A DNA stretch of 64,000 nucleotides from Struthio camelus (taxonomy: Eukaryota; Chordata; Aves; Struthioniformes; Struthionidae). Every line of letters begins with the position of its first letter. Positions within the stretch are counted from its first letter, which is position 1. Positions 1 through 12,990 of this stretch are shown here, piece by piece. The notes below the pieces were generated by a model. It worked only from the letters and a program-made list of their open reading frames with translations, was not told the DNA's origin and did no database searches. The stretch spans positions 204,436,640 through 204,500,639 of the forward strand of contig NC_090942.1 of the NCBI RefSeq assembly GCF_040807025.1, given 5' to 3'. A program made the translations under genes and the position numbers.

Positions 1-3000
1 GACTGGAGAGAGGTACTGCCAACGGGCAGAACAAGCAGGACAGATGGGCGCCACAGCAGCCCTGAGCTTCCTGCAATGTCACTGTGACCAGATGTGCCCC
101 TTCTTCTGGGACTGTAAGTGGGAGTTGTCACCGAGCGCAGCACAGAGGAGGCTGAAAGGTTGCAGAATCAGACATGGGTCTTTCATCATTCGCAGGAGAT
201 GATTTAGAAATCATGTTTTTCCATAGATTTGCATTGCACGTGACTTCTTTTATTGTCTTTTTCAGTTGTGACCAAGCCACTAGTGTTAGATGACTTTTAA
301 TTGTTAAAATCAGAAAATAATAAAATAACAAAAATTTCATTTGCAAGAATTATGTTTTGAAAATACTGTTGTGTCCTGGTTCTGCTATTTTTGATATTGC
401 TGTGCTTCCCCAGGATCCTTGTTACAGTTCAGATCATCCTTTCTAAAGAAGCGATATTTGTTTTAGAAATGAAAACTTGAAAAACATTTGAAAAAAAAAT
501 CAGCAGGTTTCTCAGAAGACAGTCTCTTGAATAGGGTGACTCTGTAGGAGGTCTGTATAGCTATTCTAGCTCCAGCGCTTGTAAAATGGACACCAACACA
601 AATTGCCCAGCATGTTGGTTTTCTCAGACTCAGACACTCTGTACCTGAAGTGAAACACTGGAAAACGTCCATCATGTTGCATAATAAATATAATGTGGCC
701 TTAGGGGATGTCTTGATAGAGCTGGAAATCATAGCACAAGGGAAAATAACAAATGTATAATGTATGCTTTGAGTAAATGAATACTCATCTGTGCTTGAAA
801 TGAGTTAAATGTATTTTCTTTTGTCACAGCTATCTTGACTGCTGGAGTAGTACAGAATATTTATCTTTCTAGTTAGAACAACATATCTAGCTACTTTTTT
901 GGTATTTTAAAGTAATTGCATGAGGTGTTACGTGAAACCAAACACTAGAGCCTATACTGTGGTTAGCGTAGGTGTCAGCAAACAGAGAAATAGGGCAAAA
1001 GGAGATGGGTCAGGAAGCTTTACAGCACATCCTTTCTGTGTCTTTGCCTCTCTCCCCGTGTCTGACATGGGGTGGGTGTGCAATGTGGAGCTCCTGGTAC
1101 AAAAGGGCAGCATTGTGGCTTCTCAGGACACACCAGGGTGACCCTAATAGCGGGAAAAAGGCATTGAAGCATTGAAGCCTAAAGTTAGGAGAAACAAGCA
1201 CAGTAACCTTCTTCCATACCAGTCTGGGTGGTTCCTTGCAATGGGTTTATACTAACACAGTTGTGAACCTGCGGTTAAATTGGCCAGGTTTGCCTCTGTG
1301 ACTTGTCAACATAAGGGGAAGCTGCTAATGCAGTTTCTGCCAGTGAGCTGATATATTTGTTCTAGTAAAAGTTCCATCTTTCAAAAATTATAATTAGAAT
1401 ACATAAAACACTGATACGTATTTATCCCGAAGGAATTCATTTAAAGACAATGTTATTGTGTTAGAGCCAAGTACTTTGACTGAACTGGTATACGCAGTTC
1501 TTCAAAGAGGCACTTTGACTATGGCTTTGTTCACAGGAAGGTTGGTATTCTGCCACATTGCTGGGTACAGGAAGATTCAGTCACAAGCATAAGAAGATTT
1601 ATCTGTTTCTATAATCCTTCTTCCTTGTTTAGCTATCGAGGTCATTGCAGATGGATGACTATGCTATAGCCCTCAACAGAAAGAAATGCCTCTTAGAGAA
1701 GGAAACCAAAAATAGACAAAAGTTGAAAATAATAGAAGATATAAATAATTACAGGGGATGACAAATGACTTTTTTTATTCAGGTATAATTTCCCACCTAT
1801 ATTAAACTAGCTTTTTCTTTTACTTTCCACCATATCTATTTTTTGAAGCACGCAGCACTTTCAGAACTAATTAAAATTAAGAAACCTGGAAAGCTGGAAA
1901 ACAAGCTGCTTTTGACTTGCTTTCTTTTGTCGATGTGGCTGCCTACGATGAAGCAGCAGCTGGACAGACACTGATAGGCTGTACGTGAAACACAGAAACA
2001 GAGACAAAAAGAGTTACCTTTGGAGGACTGGAGTCCAGAATTGCAAACTCCAAGCATATTTCTTTTTGATGTGATTAATGGCACACTAAATATGCTGCAT
2101 GAACTGATCAAGAGTTGATAAGTGATAAAATGTTCTTTGGTGGATTATCAGAGCCACTGCCTAAATATGTGACTGTTAATGCAAGGCAACCCTTGAGAGA
2201 AATAACTAAATGACTGTGTGTGCTGCTCAGGGAAGACTCGAGCTTTTCTTCCTCATCACCTTTGACTTTTCCGAATAAGCTGCTGGCATGGTACTCGCTG
2301 AGGCCTCGCTTGAGCTTGCAATGACAGCGCTCCGCTGGATCTTCTCTGCCTCTTCCCAATGCGTTATTACAATTACTGGGACAAAGAAACTGCCTGAGTA
2401 CCGTCTGTCATAACCACTGTCCTGCTGGCCTCAGTAGATGCTGATCTTTACCATGGCAACAGTAATGTTGCCTCTATTGCTTTCAACCTTTTCATATTCT
2501 TGCTGTGCTTTCTCTTGATTCTCTGACACATGCTGTCACTTAGTAAATAATAAAGCTGTCAATGGTATCAACAACTGATCTTTTAATATGAGAAAAAAAG
2601 GTCTGACAAGAGCAAAGGGGATGCCATATTTCTAGTGGCAGGTTAATTTATTCAAAGTACTCTGAAAACTATTTCCATTTCTATTATGTGCAGATGATAC
2701 CCAGCAAGGCCAGTGTCTGCCAGATGAGATTCAGGCTGCAGGAGGATTCAGCCTGCAGGAATTCTGGTAGGTAAATGATTTAGCTAAAAGTTAAGCTAAT
2801 AGCTACAAGCTGTTTGCTAAATATCAGGAGCCAGGACCTGAAGGCGTAAGTGGAATTACTGTTTATTTAATTAAGGTATGAATCAAATCTTCACTTCCTG
2901 ATTCATATTCCTAGGTGATCTCAGCAAATAGATAAGCTGTTTCAGAGAAGCCCAGCTCTGCGGCAGGCTTTCCTGCGGAGCACCGCATATCCGCTGCTCA

Positions 3001-6000
3001 TTCCCACTCGATCCTGGGTGCCGTTTTGGGCTGAAGCATGCACCACAGTTCTTGTTTTAAAGATTGCTTTTCAGATTTGGGGTTAATGGCAAGTGAAACT
3101 CAAATATAATTTACTGAGGAACAGAGTGAGAAACCGATTTTTACATGGATCACTTCAAGGCCTTCCAAAACGTTCCTCATCTGCTACAAGCCGGTGTGTT
3201 AGCGAACAATGGACCGGAAACAACGCACTAGAGCAAATTTTTTACTTTGTCTCATTGGAACTGTAGCTGTACCTTTTACTTAGTTTTTATGAGTTGTCAG
3301 TGATTTTGGGTCTCTCTGTCTTTGGTGGTCAGCAAACACTTACAGGATCTAATTCACAAAGGGGAGGGTTCATCGCTTTCCGAAAAGGAGGTGTCTTTAA
3401 GAGACCTTAAATGAGATACCTTCAAAATGAGGCATTGAAACCACTAGTTACTTAAAACAAACTAGAAAAACATGCTCAGGAGATGCCACCCCATTTGATA
3501 GCGTTTATATATCATTGGAAGATTAACAGGGGATTTTTCTGGAGACTAGATTGCAATCATTAGGAAAATAAAGTAGTTATTTCTGATTCTCAGAGGAAGA
3601 CCTGGGTAGCCCTCATCGATATTTTAACTTCCCTTTGGTGAGTTTTCTTTGTCGCCAAGGAGGGCAAACACACTGGCTTTCAATCACAGTTAAAGGGAAA
3701 ACATAGATTACATTTTAAAACAATGTGTATTTTGTTTACTTCTGTAAAATGTTTTTGTAGCCAAGAAGTTATTCGGGCAAGAATAATATGGAAAATGAGG
3801 CCATCCACAAACAAATCAGATAGATAGAATCATTTTAAACAAATTGTTAGTAATCTTTTTGCTTCAAAGCATAGACCCATCATAGAGCGTAGGAAGACTG
3901 CTCCTCTATAGGCAAGGGAGAGTATTTCATCATTCAGTTTCCTCTGAAGCGTGAGGTAATGAATTAAATTGGATTGATTTGCTCCACTGCATCAGTCTTT
4001 ATGTTTGTGTGATAGACAAAGATTGTGCGTAGCAAACCACACATTTAAAAATCAATTTGAGGATTTAAAATAAGTATATTCACCTTTATTCTCTTCTATG
4101 TGCGCTGTGACTCTCTCTCTCTGCAGACAGTCTTAAACAATGTGCAGCACTTCCCAGCCATTTCTCCTTACTAATGCGCCTCTATTTAGCCTAAGTTCAG
4201 TCTGCAGCACGCGCAGTGTCTCAGGGACGTAGCCTGAGATCAGGCATTACAGCAGCTCTGGTGAATCTGGATTCAGTTCTTCCCTGCTCATCCAAACCTT
4301 TCTTTATTCTACATCTCAACAAGGCAGAATTGCTGTTTGTTTCTTATTCCTGTTAGTGGCTTTTGACACTCACAGAATCATGGGTAGGAAATGCAGAGGC
4401 ATGGCTCAGGCTATACTGTCTGATCCTGTACGTCTTTCAATATGCTTTTGCCATCCACCCACCATAATGCTCTGTATGTCCTAACTGGTCTCCCACCCAA
4501 ATCCCAGATGACATTTTTTTTGCATGCCTATTGGCAGAGACATTGTTATTTTGGTTCCATTTATGGCAGTGAAAAATTCTGGCTTCAGCTACATTGGTTT
4601 CTGAGGACATTCATGATTAATTTTTCTTTTGCTTTAGGTACTGCTTGGGTTGAAAGGTGAGTTAACTCATTCAGATGAGGAGGAGATGCAGATGCATGCC
4701 CTTGTCTTCCTCTCAGCTGCTCTCCACTTCTACCAGAGGAAACACTACAGCTGGGAATGCACCTGTTCCCAGAGGCTTGACATCACTTTACCTCTCAGAG
4801 CATATTACTTCAGTTTTAGAGGACCAGTGCTGCCCCTGGTCTGACAAACCTTTTATTTCACAAACCCTATAACCGCTGACTAGACACAACATGATCTTGC
4901 TAGCTGAGAGATCTCTGCGTCCTCTCTGCTTCTGCTGTCTCAAACTCACTACTTGGGACCCTCACCCACGGGAGGGTCTCACATATAGCAGATTGAAACA
5001 GCAAACAAACAAAAGCTCAGGTTTTCAAAGGTGATTTACAAACCTATTATCTAATTCTTCCTGAAAGGTTTATAGAGGTCTAGGATTTGACATTTGAAAA
5101 TTGTGCACATCACGACTATAACCAAACATGAGCCGACAGACCTCTTGCTGTTGGCCATATTTTTAACTTCGTGGTTACCTGTGTTTTTGTTTTAAGAATA
5201 GATTGATGGCAGAGCCTAAGCAAGAACACCTCTGAACGTATGTGAAGAGGAACACTGAAATCCCATAGTCAAATTGCTGTGGAAGACAATAATACTGGTC
5301 AGTTAAAGGAGGCATTAAAGGATTTTAATTTAAAGATATGATAAACTTGCCACCAGCACTCTGTTGTTCAAAGCACACACATTAATATCTCCTATATTCA
5401 GTGATAATTCCCAAGGTCATGGTATGATAGATGGGAATTTATCATGAACTTGTGGTGACAAGTTTGGTTTCTCCTGACAATATCCAGAGTTTAGGACAAG
5501 ACAAACCTGTCATAAGAGATGGAGAGCAGCAGTTAGAAGTGGGGCTTCTGGGAATTGATATTTAATTTGTTTCTTCAAGATGATACTTCTATGCCATATA
5601 TGAGCAAAATACTATGAAAAAAGTCATCTTTAATTACAGTAACTTACTAAACTTTAATGAAAAATTATGTTTTATTTAACTGCTCCTATGAAGTTTATGC
5701 TGCATTTATTCAAGGTAATTTTCCTGTGCCCTCCTTGATCTAGGGAATGATCTCTTCCAAATTGCAGGATGGTTAATCTAAAAGAGAAGAGATCAAAGCA
5801 TTCCTTTTAATTGCTTTAAAGTGACATGAGAAAACAATTAAGTCTGTTCCTCCTCTTCTTTATTTTTTTAAACTGTCATTTTAAGGATTTTGCAAGCTAT
5901 TTTCCAACTGATATATGCATGAAATTCCAGTTGATAATTATATAAATCGCTGGCGTCCGTTATGAGGAGAATACAGCTCTGTGTTGCACATATACTGTTG

Positions 6001-7105
6001 GGTTCATCTCAGCTATCATCTAGCCATCTGAAAGTTATGGTCTGGTGTAAACTAGTCATGAAGATTTTCTCTGTTCTCAGTGGGGTCAGATGGGCACCTT
6101 CAGTGAGCGAATCATCCCATTATAAGATAGGTCTCTGATTTTACCTGGAATGTTTTTTCCTTTAGTTTTCCGCAAAAGGTAATGACAGATGTATCAGTTG
6201 GATTGACTCAGCAGAGCTCCTACTTCAAAACACTGCTTACAGGAGGTTGTAGTAGGACCATGGGCCCCTGACTTCTGGGTTCCTAAATTGGAGACTGCCC
6301 TTGGCGCAAGACAGGTGAGCTAGTGGGAAAGTAGAGAGATTTCTAGCCGGTTCCCACTGAAACAGAACTTGAATCCAGCCATCTTTGGGGATGTTTTAAT
6401 TTCAATAAACTGATAAATTTTGAAGAAAAGTTGTTCAATCAGAACTTTTTAATATATAGCTTTAATGACGTGAATGGATTGGATTTTAGGATATTTGGAT
6501 TCAGTTTCTACTTTTGCGGCTGCGAGACTTGATGACTTACTCCACCTCTGTGTTTTATTCACCCTTCTGTTCTTTATCTGAGCTGTCAGATAGGATGTTC
6601 TTTCTTCTGTGATCTCTTCCACTGTGCTAGCCCAATGAAGTCTCAAGCTGTCATGGAGTCTCTAGGTACTATCACAGTGTAAACAATAATAATATACATT
6701 TATTAAGCCAGTCTGTTGCTACATTGTATCATTTGTTGTACAGGCTGCTAGAAACATCTCCCTTTCATACCTAATCAAGTATTCGTTTAAAATGAACTTC
6801 AGTGTAATTCTATACGTTATTTCTTTATTACAGAAAAGCTATATTTTTAACCTACCTCCATCACTGTTATCTGAATATTTTTAGTAAACTTACTTTTCTT
6901 ACAGGTACATGTGCACTTGCATGAGCGACATTATAATACCTAACACTTATGCATCCTCTGCAGATTGAAAATGCAGCCAAACCCTAAAATCACATGTCAG
7001 TAGGAGCCAGTGAAATGAGTAGAACTTCAGCAGCCCAAATGTGGCAAATTAATGCAATGCAATGCTTAAAAATGAATTATTATTATGAATTATAATGAAT
7101 TATTC
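1..7105. other. non-coding stretch, no gene recognised
   Basis: AT-rich DNA in which every reading frame is short and resembles no family I know. A short CT dinucleotide run lies at 4111-4122. The first ~113 bases have one open frame ending at a GTAAGT donor-like site, and 6243-6314 is bounded by AG and GTGAGC; both are weak exon look-alikes. A TGAATTAT-like simple repeat (about 7072-7104) abuts the CR1 that follows. It could be intron or intergenic sequence. Confidence 0.6.
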
Positions 7106-7838
7106 TGGGGGGTGACCTGCTGGAGAGCAGCTTTTGCAGAAAAAGACCTGGGGTGTTCACGAACAACAAGTTGACCATGAGCCAGCCGTGTGCCCTTGCA
7201 GCAAAGAAGGCCAATAGTATCAGGGAGTGTACTCAGAGGAGCGTTGCCAGCAGGTTGAAAGAGGTGATCAGAGATGTAGGCGACCCTCTACTCAGCCCTG
7301 GTGAGACCACATTTGGAGTGCTGTGGCCAGTTTGGGGCTCCCCAAAGTTTTACTCTCAGTAAAAGAGACATATGGACCTACTGGACCAAGTCCAATGAAA
7401 GGCCACAAAGAAGATTAAGGGACTGGAGCATCTGACATACTAGGAAAGGCTCAGAGAGCTGGGAGTGTTGAGCCTGGAGAAGAGAAGGCTCGGGGGGGGT
7501 CTTATCACTGTGTATAAGTATCTGACGGAAGGATGTAAAGGAAATGGAGCCACACTCTTCTCAGTGGTGCCCAGTGACAGAAGAGGCAATGGTCATAGAC
7601 TGGAATACAAGATATTCCATTTCAAAATAAGAAAAAACCTTTTTCCTGTGAAGGTGATTAAACACTGGACAGGTTTCCCAGAGAGGTTGTGGAGTCTTCT
7701 TCCTTGGAGATATTCAAAACCCAACTGGATGTGGCCCTGAGCAACCTGCTGTGGTTGACCCTGCTTTGAGTAGGGGCGTTGGACTAGGCGATCCTCAGAG
7801 GTCTCTTCCAAAGTCGACTGTTCTGCCATTCTGTGATT
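7106..7838 (+). mobile_element. CR1 LINE, 5'-truncated old copy (ORF2 C-terminus and 3' end)
   Basis: Sense-strand remnant of the CR1 ORF2 C-terminal region followed by the 3' untranslated end. It opens at the segment matching VDLLESS in the intact ORF2 and continues through a decayed QCALAAKKAN...RQRSVASR stretch, a [24 protein letters not shown] stretch near 7500-7600, and the conserved GGTTGGACTAG-like 3' UTR. It ends in a single ATTCTGTG at 7828-7835. Frameshifts and stops break the frame into short pieces, so it codes for nothing functional. The divergence suggests an old insertion; 5' truncation is usual for CR1. Confidence 0.9.
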
Positions 7839-10800
7839 ATTGTTATCTCATCTGCTCTGTAAATACAGTGGAAAAATGGTATTTGTGCATTATTATATGG
7901 TTATTGCATTCACCTCTAGGTATTCTACCTAAATTCAAGCATAAGTAAGAACCCTAAAGTCTCTTCCAGCTATGTTTTCAGTCCGTTAACATCCTTAACA
8001 AAATACCTTTCAAAAGTGGAAAGAGTTTTTTATTTGAAGCGTTTTCTCCAGGCTAAGTGAGGCTCAATAATGACATAAAATGGACATGCAGAACAAATGC
8101 AACCTAATTATTTATTTGTAGTTAATATTCTCTGCTCACATTAAGGCTGTGAAGCAAATAAAAATTCTATTACAGATGGAATTCCCCTACTAGAGGAGAA
8201 TTCCATTAACGATAATCTCTAATGATAAGAACTGATGCTAGTGTTAGTCCAGTGCCTTGGAGATAATAATTATTATGAATTCTTTTTCTTATATTTCACT
8301 TGCTTTGTACATAATTGCTTCACTAAAATAGGCTAGTTCTGTCCTGTTGCACGTGAGACTCATAGTGCTCTTCCACTGTTTTACACTGGAGTAATTCCAC
8401 TACTAATATGAATTCACTCTTACTTTGTACTGCCTATATGAAAGGAAAGGTAGGCCCTCTTCCTGAACTTCAAGGAATGTCATTGAAACTGTTTCTCCCT
8501 TAGTTTAAAGAGCTATTTAATTCCTCATCAGTGATCGAAAAACCTGTGCTTTGTTCCAGTTGTGCAACTTTGACTGCAGTGAAGGAGGCTAGCAGTCACA
8601 CAAAATTTAGTCCAAGGTGCATTCTGCAACCAGGATATGATGTGTCTTCTCACTTGCACAATAAAATGCAGCCCATTGCAGTATGAAATACTTTTGAGAC
8701 TTTTTTAAGAAAATGAGAATGTATTTGACTGCTGTGTAGCACTAAATTTGCAGATTTCTAATAGCTCACTTAGGAGAAACTTAAAGAATGAGTAGGTGTT
8801 ATGTAGCTTAGGGCACAGTCTGACTGTCCTCCAGCTCGGCCTGATCAGCCTGAATCCTTTCTGGGCACGTCAGTAGAAGTAACTTCTCTTCATGCATGTA
8901 TGAGACTTTTCTGTGCTACTCTCTTACAGGCCTCATAGGTGAGGATGTGCCCTTCTGATACTGCTTTAATTAGTACCCCTTTAATCCTCTATTTATGTGA
9001 AAATACATACATGTTTCTGCATATATGTTTTATAACTTCAAAATCACTAGACAGACCCATTGTTCTATTGCAAAGTAAAGGAAAGTAAAACTAATATTGA
9101 CAGTAATTTCTGTGGTCTGATCCAACCCATTACTCCGTGAAAGTGTCCCTCTGCCTCTCCAAGAGCCTTGTGGACAGCGGGGACTCCACACGGACACATG
9201 AGCCTGTCTGATGGATCAGCACCTCGACTTGCTACAACTAGCAGCAACAGGGCAAACTTGAAGGTCAGGGTAGATACACTGTTGGTTGCTTAATCTTGTC
9301 CCCATGGAAACCAAAATCAAAATTCATTTGATTTCAGTGATTCTTCCCTTACCTGTATTTCTGTTTATTTAATATACAGAAGGGGCCATTCTCTAGTCTG
9401 ACGTTTTCATAACATAAGTCGTAGGATTTTGCTGGCTTAATTTATGTCTGATTCTAGAGCATATTTCTTAGAGAAACAATCAATCATCTCAATTTTAAAA
9501 TATTTATAGATGAAGACTTGACTGTAACCCCAGGGAACTGTCCCAATGTTTAATTGGCTATGCGTTTAGCTTCAGCTTCCAGCCACGGGATCTCATTACA
9601 CGTGGGGTTTTTTTTTCAGCATAATGAAACAAATAGAAAAAACTGTCAAAGAACCCCACTAAGAAATTTCTGGAGGATTTCAAAAATTATCATCAAATCT
9701 ATCTAAAATGCCTTTCTTGGTAAACTGAGAGATTATGCTCCTATCAGTGTGGCTGGTTTTAGTCTACATAATACATGGTATGTTGATATTGTGTGGCTAT
9801 ATTTTGTTTAAAATGTCATGCAGTCCCAAGTCAACTTGCTTACAGAGGTCTGCTGTTATTACATGAACACCATTCTTTTTATCATCCAAATATATAATCC
9901 CACCAAAAAAAAAATTCATTCAGCTGTTTCATCAAATCTGTTTTCTATAAATCCACATTAATTGTCACAGATTGCGTTAACTTCTTTCATTCTATATTAA
10001 CTGAGTATAGGTCATATGCCTTTTTATTTTTCTGGGGATGAATGTCAAGCTGACAAGCTTGTAAGAAAACAGGTCATATTAGCACAACACTATTTCTCTG
10101 AATGTCAAGACCTTTTAAATGACCCTAGGCCTTTTAATGACCACATTTTTTGAAAACTGAATCAAAAAATTCAGCATGAACGATCCAGAAAACTCCTGGG
10201 GTTTCTCCTTCAAACTCTTGAGTGGAATTTATGTAGATATACTTACATAAATGGTTAACTTTAATAACTGCTGATTGACATTATCCCTTGTTGCTCCTGA
10301 AATGAATGCATTTTGTGATTACTTGATATTAATCCATTCTTTTGTATTTTTCACAGGAAAGAATAGAAACATTTATTGAACAATTTTGCTTAGTCTTCAT
10401 AATTGCCCAAGACACATATATAGTACAGGAATTTTGTTATTTTTAAAGTTTATATTATTCCTGAGAAACTTAAAACTCAGCATATTATTTGTAAGTCTGA
10501 AGCTCCTGGAGTTGTCTTTGTGGCTCTGCTTTCTTGTTTCAGTTTTCTAAAACGTCTAGCTTCAAATTTAAATACACTTATTTGCATTGCTGCCATCATC
10601 CTTTCTTTCACTTTCTCTCTAACCTAAGCCGATCTGCTGACCAGCCGAGCCTTATGTCTAATTATGGCACTGTGGCTGTTTGGGCACCTAGTACATTGTT
10701 CTAAACATCTCTCAGTGATTATTCATGTGTTTCTGCTTAAATTCGTTTTCATAACTGATTGAGCTGGTAACACCTTTTTGCTTTGTGAATCCAGCCCTTT

Positions 10801-12095
10801 CAACGTGCCAGATTTAGTGGTCAAGACATTTGCTATAACAACCATAATCAATCCACAAGCACTTTTTCTGAAGCAGCTGCTCAGATTGGAGCACCCCTTT
10901 TTATAATCAGCTTTATTTTCTGTGTCAAGATGGAGTCTAATATAGAATTATTCCACGTTCTTCCGTGAGTTAAACTGACAAATATATTTTTAGAAATCTT
11001 AAGTATCACTTCACAGTGGCAGCATAAAAAATTGAGCATATGTCACTCAAATGAAAGGCACCATCAGAACACTATTTTATTCCCGCTATATGAATTATAA
11101 CGGGTTTTTGCAGAGCTAGTATGTAGCAGATAACAGCTACTGACCCTTCATATATGCTTTGTATGTTAGAATATGCGTTTCTAAATGCAGATTATTTGCT
11201 TTTGAGCTATCAAAGCTAAAGGGACAGGTAGTGCCACTTTTTGACACAAATAGTGGATTTTATCTGACCAAATGTAACATACCCCTGTAGATGTGTGTGT
11301 CTGCTCTAGTTATCGTGTCTCCATTTGCAGTCAACAATGAGGCGCATTCAGGTCAAAGTCTTTTCCATCTGAATCTGAAGTGGGTTAGAGGGATCATGCC
11401 TTAAGAGCACCTTGTTTGTGCCCTTGGCCGCTGAAGGAACTACGTGAGGGAGTCTGAACTTAACAGAGATGAATCTCGTCTGGAGTGTCACTTGTCTTTT
11501 TGAAGGGCTTGATCTTTCCCACCTAATTGTATCTAGTATGCAGGTGCCTAATGGGGAAATTACACTGATATAACTGAGCCATACTAGGATGGAGTTTTGC
11601 TGCTTTAACTGTACCAAGGTATTTGAAGCACAGTAATTTCTGTGCATGCACTGAAGAAGTGGCAGGTTGTACTTTGGCACGTGATAAAAATAGGCTTCTA
11701 CCAACATTGTGACTAGCTACATCAGTACAGCCTAGACTTTATATTAGAGTTTGAGATTATGTCTTCACTGCGATACAAGATGAGCTTTTGCCTGAGATGT
11801 TAATTAACAAAGACAGTCTATTATCAAAAAAGTAAATCCTCAACCCCTACCCTTCTTTCTGGGAAAAGGACTTTTTAAGATTAGAATTAATTAACTAACT
11901 CTATCTGAAATTCCTACGAAGAGAAGTCAATTTGCAGTTTTTATTAGTTTGTCAGGTCAAGATAGAGCACTTCAGAATTAGTCTCTCCTAATTAATTTGC
12001 ATAATAAAGGCGATTGCTTCATTAAGAGAAAGTCTATATGTGCAGTGAGTTTGCAGACCATAGGCCTGGGCAGGCCTTCTTCACTAGCAAGAGTA
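7839..12095. other. non-coding stretch, no gene recognised
   Basis: AT-rich DNA with no recognisable coding or RNA gene. A 119-codon minus frame at 11348-11707 is probably fortuitous: it shows no family motif. The only clear structure is the inverted repeat at 8177-8205, listed separately. Confidence 0.6.
8177..8205. repeat. short inverted repeat (EcoRI-site hairpin)
   Basis: TGGAATTC at 8177-8184 is mirrored by GAATTCCA at 8198-8205. An inner CCT/AGG extends the stem past one mismatch, leaving a loop of about five bases. It could form a cruciform or RNA hairpin. No neighbouring gene suggests a role. Confidence 0.7.
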
Positions 12096-12990
12096 TGTGA
12101 CGCGCCACTAGAGGGGCGTCCGGGATTCTTTCGTATTCCGGGATTAGTTGCACTGAACTCGAGAGATCATCTTTTGTCAGATGTAAGAATTTATTAGATC
12201 TAAGCGGTTCTACACATATGACGGACACTGGACAACACTAAACCATTAACAGCAGACAATCTACAAATATAACAAAGCTAAGCAGTATAGTAAAGAATTA
12301 AAACCAGAACAGACTACACATATCAGAGCTCTATGGTTAAGCCACGGAAGCACAGTACAATGACTGCTCTCGGATGCACGGTATAATGACCGCTCTCGCC
12401 CTTTCCTTGTCCTTATGGGCCACCCCTCCGGTATAGTTTTCCCCGGATTGTTCTCACCACGCTCGAGCTGCGCCAAGAGGATTCAGGTTCTCTCTGGCAG
12501 TTGGCATCAGGGGCGTCCCCGCTGATGGGTGGGTTGTCGGGTCCGCAGGCCCGCTGACGGTGAGTCCGAGTCCACACAGAGGTATGTGGCTTACTTACTT
12601 TTATCCTTCCCGGGCTTAGTTCATTAATCAGTGCCAGACCATAGCTGGACAATGGAACAGATGGTCTTGGGTGGTAACAGTATGGATGCCAACAGGATGG
12701 TCAACAGAATGCAGTATGCACATTGAACAGCCATCAGTACGAAATTCCAAGGTATCTAGATGCTTACAGTGTGAGTCTGCGGTGTCACTTCTCCTTTGCT
12801 GACTCGGTTTGCTCTGCACTCATGAGGCTACGGCAACTCCGCAGTGTGGTGGCTCTGGCCGTGGTGCACCCGGGGTTCCTAAACTCTTGGGGAGCCCCCC
12901 AGAGCAAACCCCTCTTCTACGGGCTGCACCATCCTGAGTCCCACGCTTGCCTGTGTGCCGCCTATCAGAGTGACAGCAGGAAAAACAACA
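12096..12990 (-). mobile_element. putative solo LTR of an endogenous retrovirus
   Basis: A GC- and CpG-richer block that contrasts with AT-rich flanks and has no long frame. Read on the minus strand it starts TGTTG at 12990 and ends ...GTCACA at 12096, as LTRs do (TG...CA). AATAAA lies about 95 bases before the downstream end, as expected for a U3-R-U5 layout. No primer-binding site follows the downstream end, so a solo LTR fits better than a provirus. The boundaries are estimates. The pentamer GAGTA occurs at 12091-12095 and 13007-13011, but the second copy does not abut a canonical terminus, so a target-site duplication is not established. An old CpG-rich promoter or exon is an alternative. 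Confidence 0.42.
12190..12195 (-). promoter_or_regulatory. AATAAA polyadenylation signal in the putative LTR
   Basis: TTTATT on the plus strand reads AATAAA on the minus strand. It sits about 95 bases from the proposed downstream LTR end, where the R region would place it. The hexamer is common in AT-rich DNA, so its value depends on the LTR call. Confidence 0.4.

Noticed and set aside
1-113. Possible exon at the window start ending at a GTAAGT donor
   Set aside because: One frame is open, but the upstream side is cut by the window edge and the peptide is unfamiliar; cannot be supported.
11348-11707. 119-codon minus frame
   Set aside because: No recognisable domain or initiation/splice context in AT-rich DNA.
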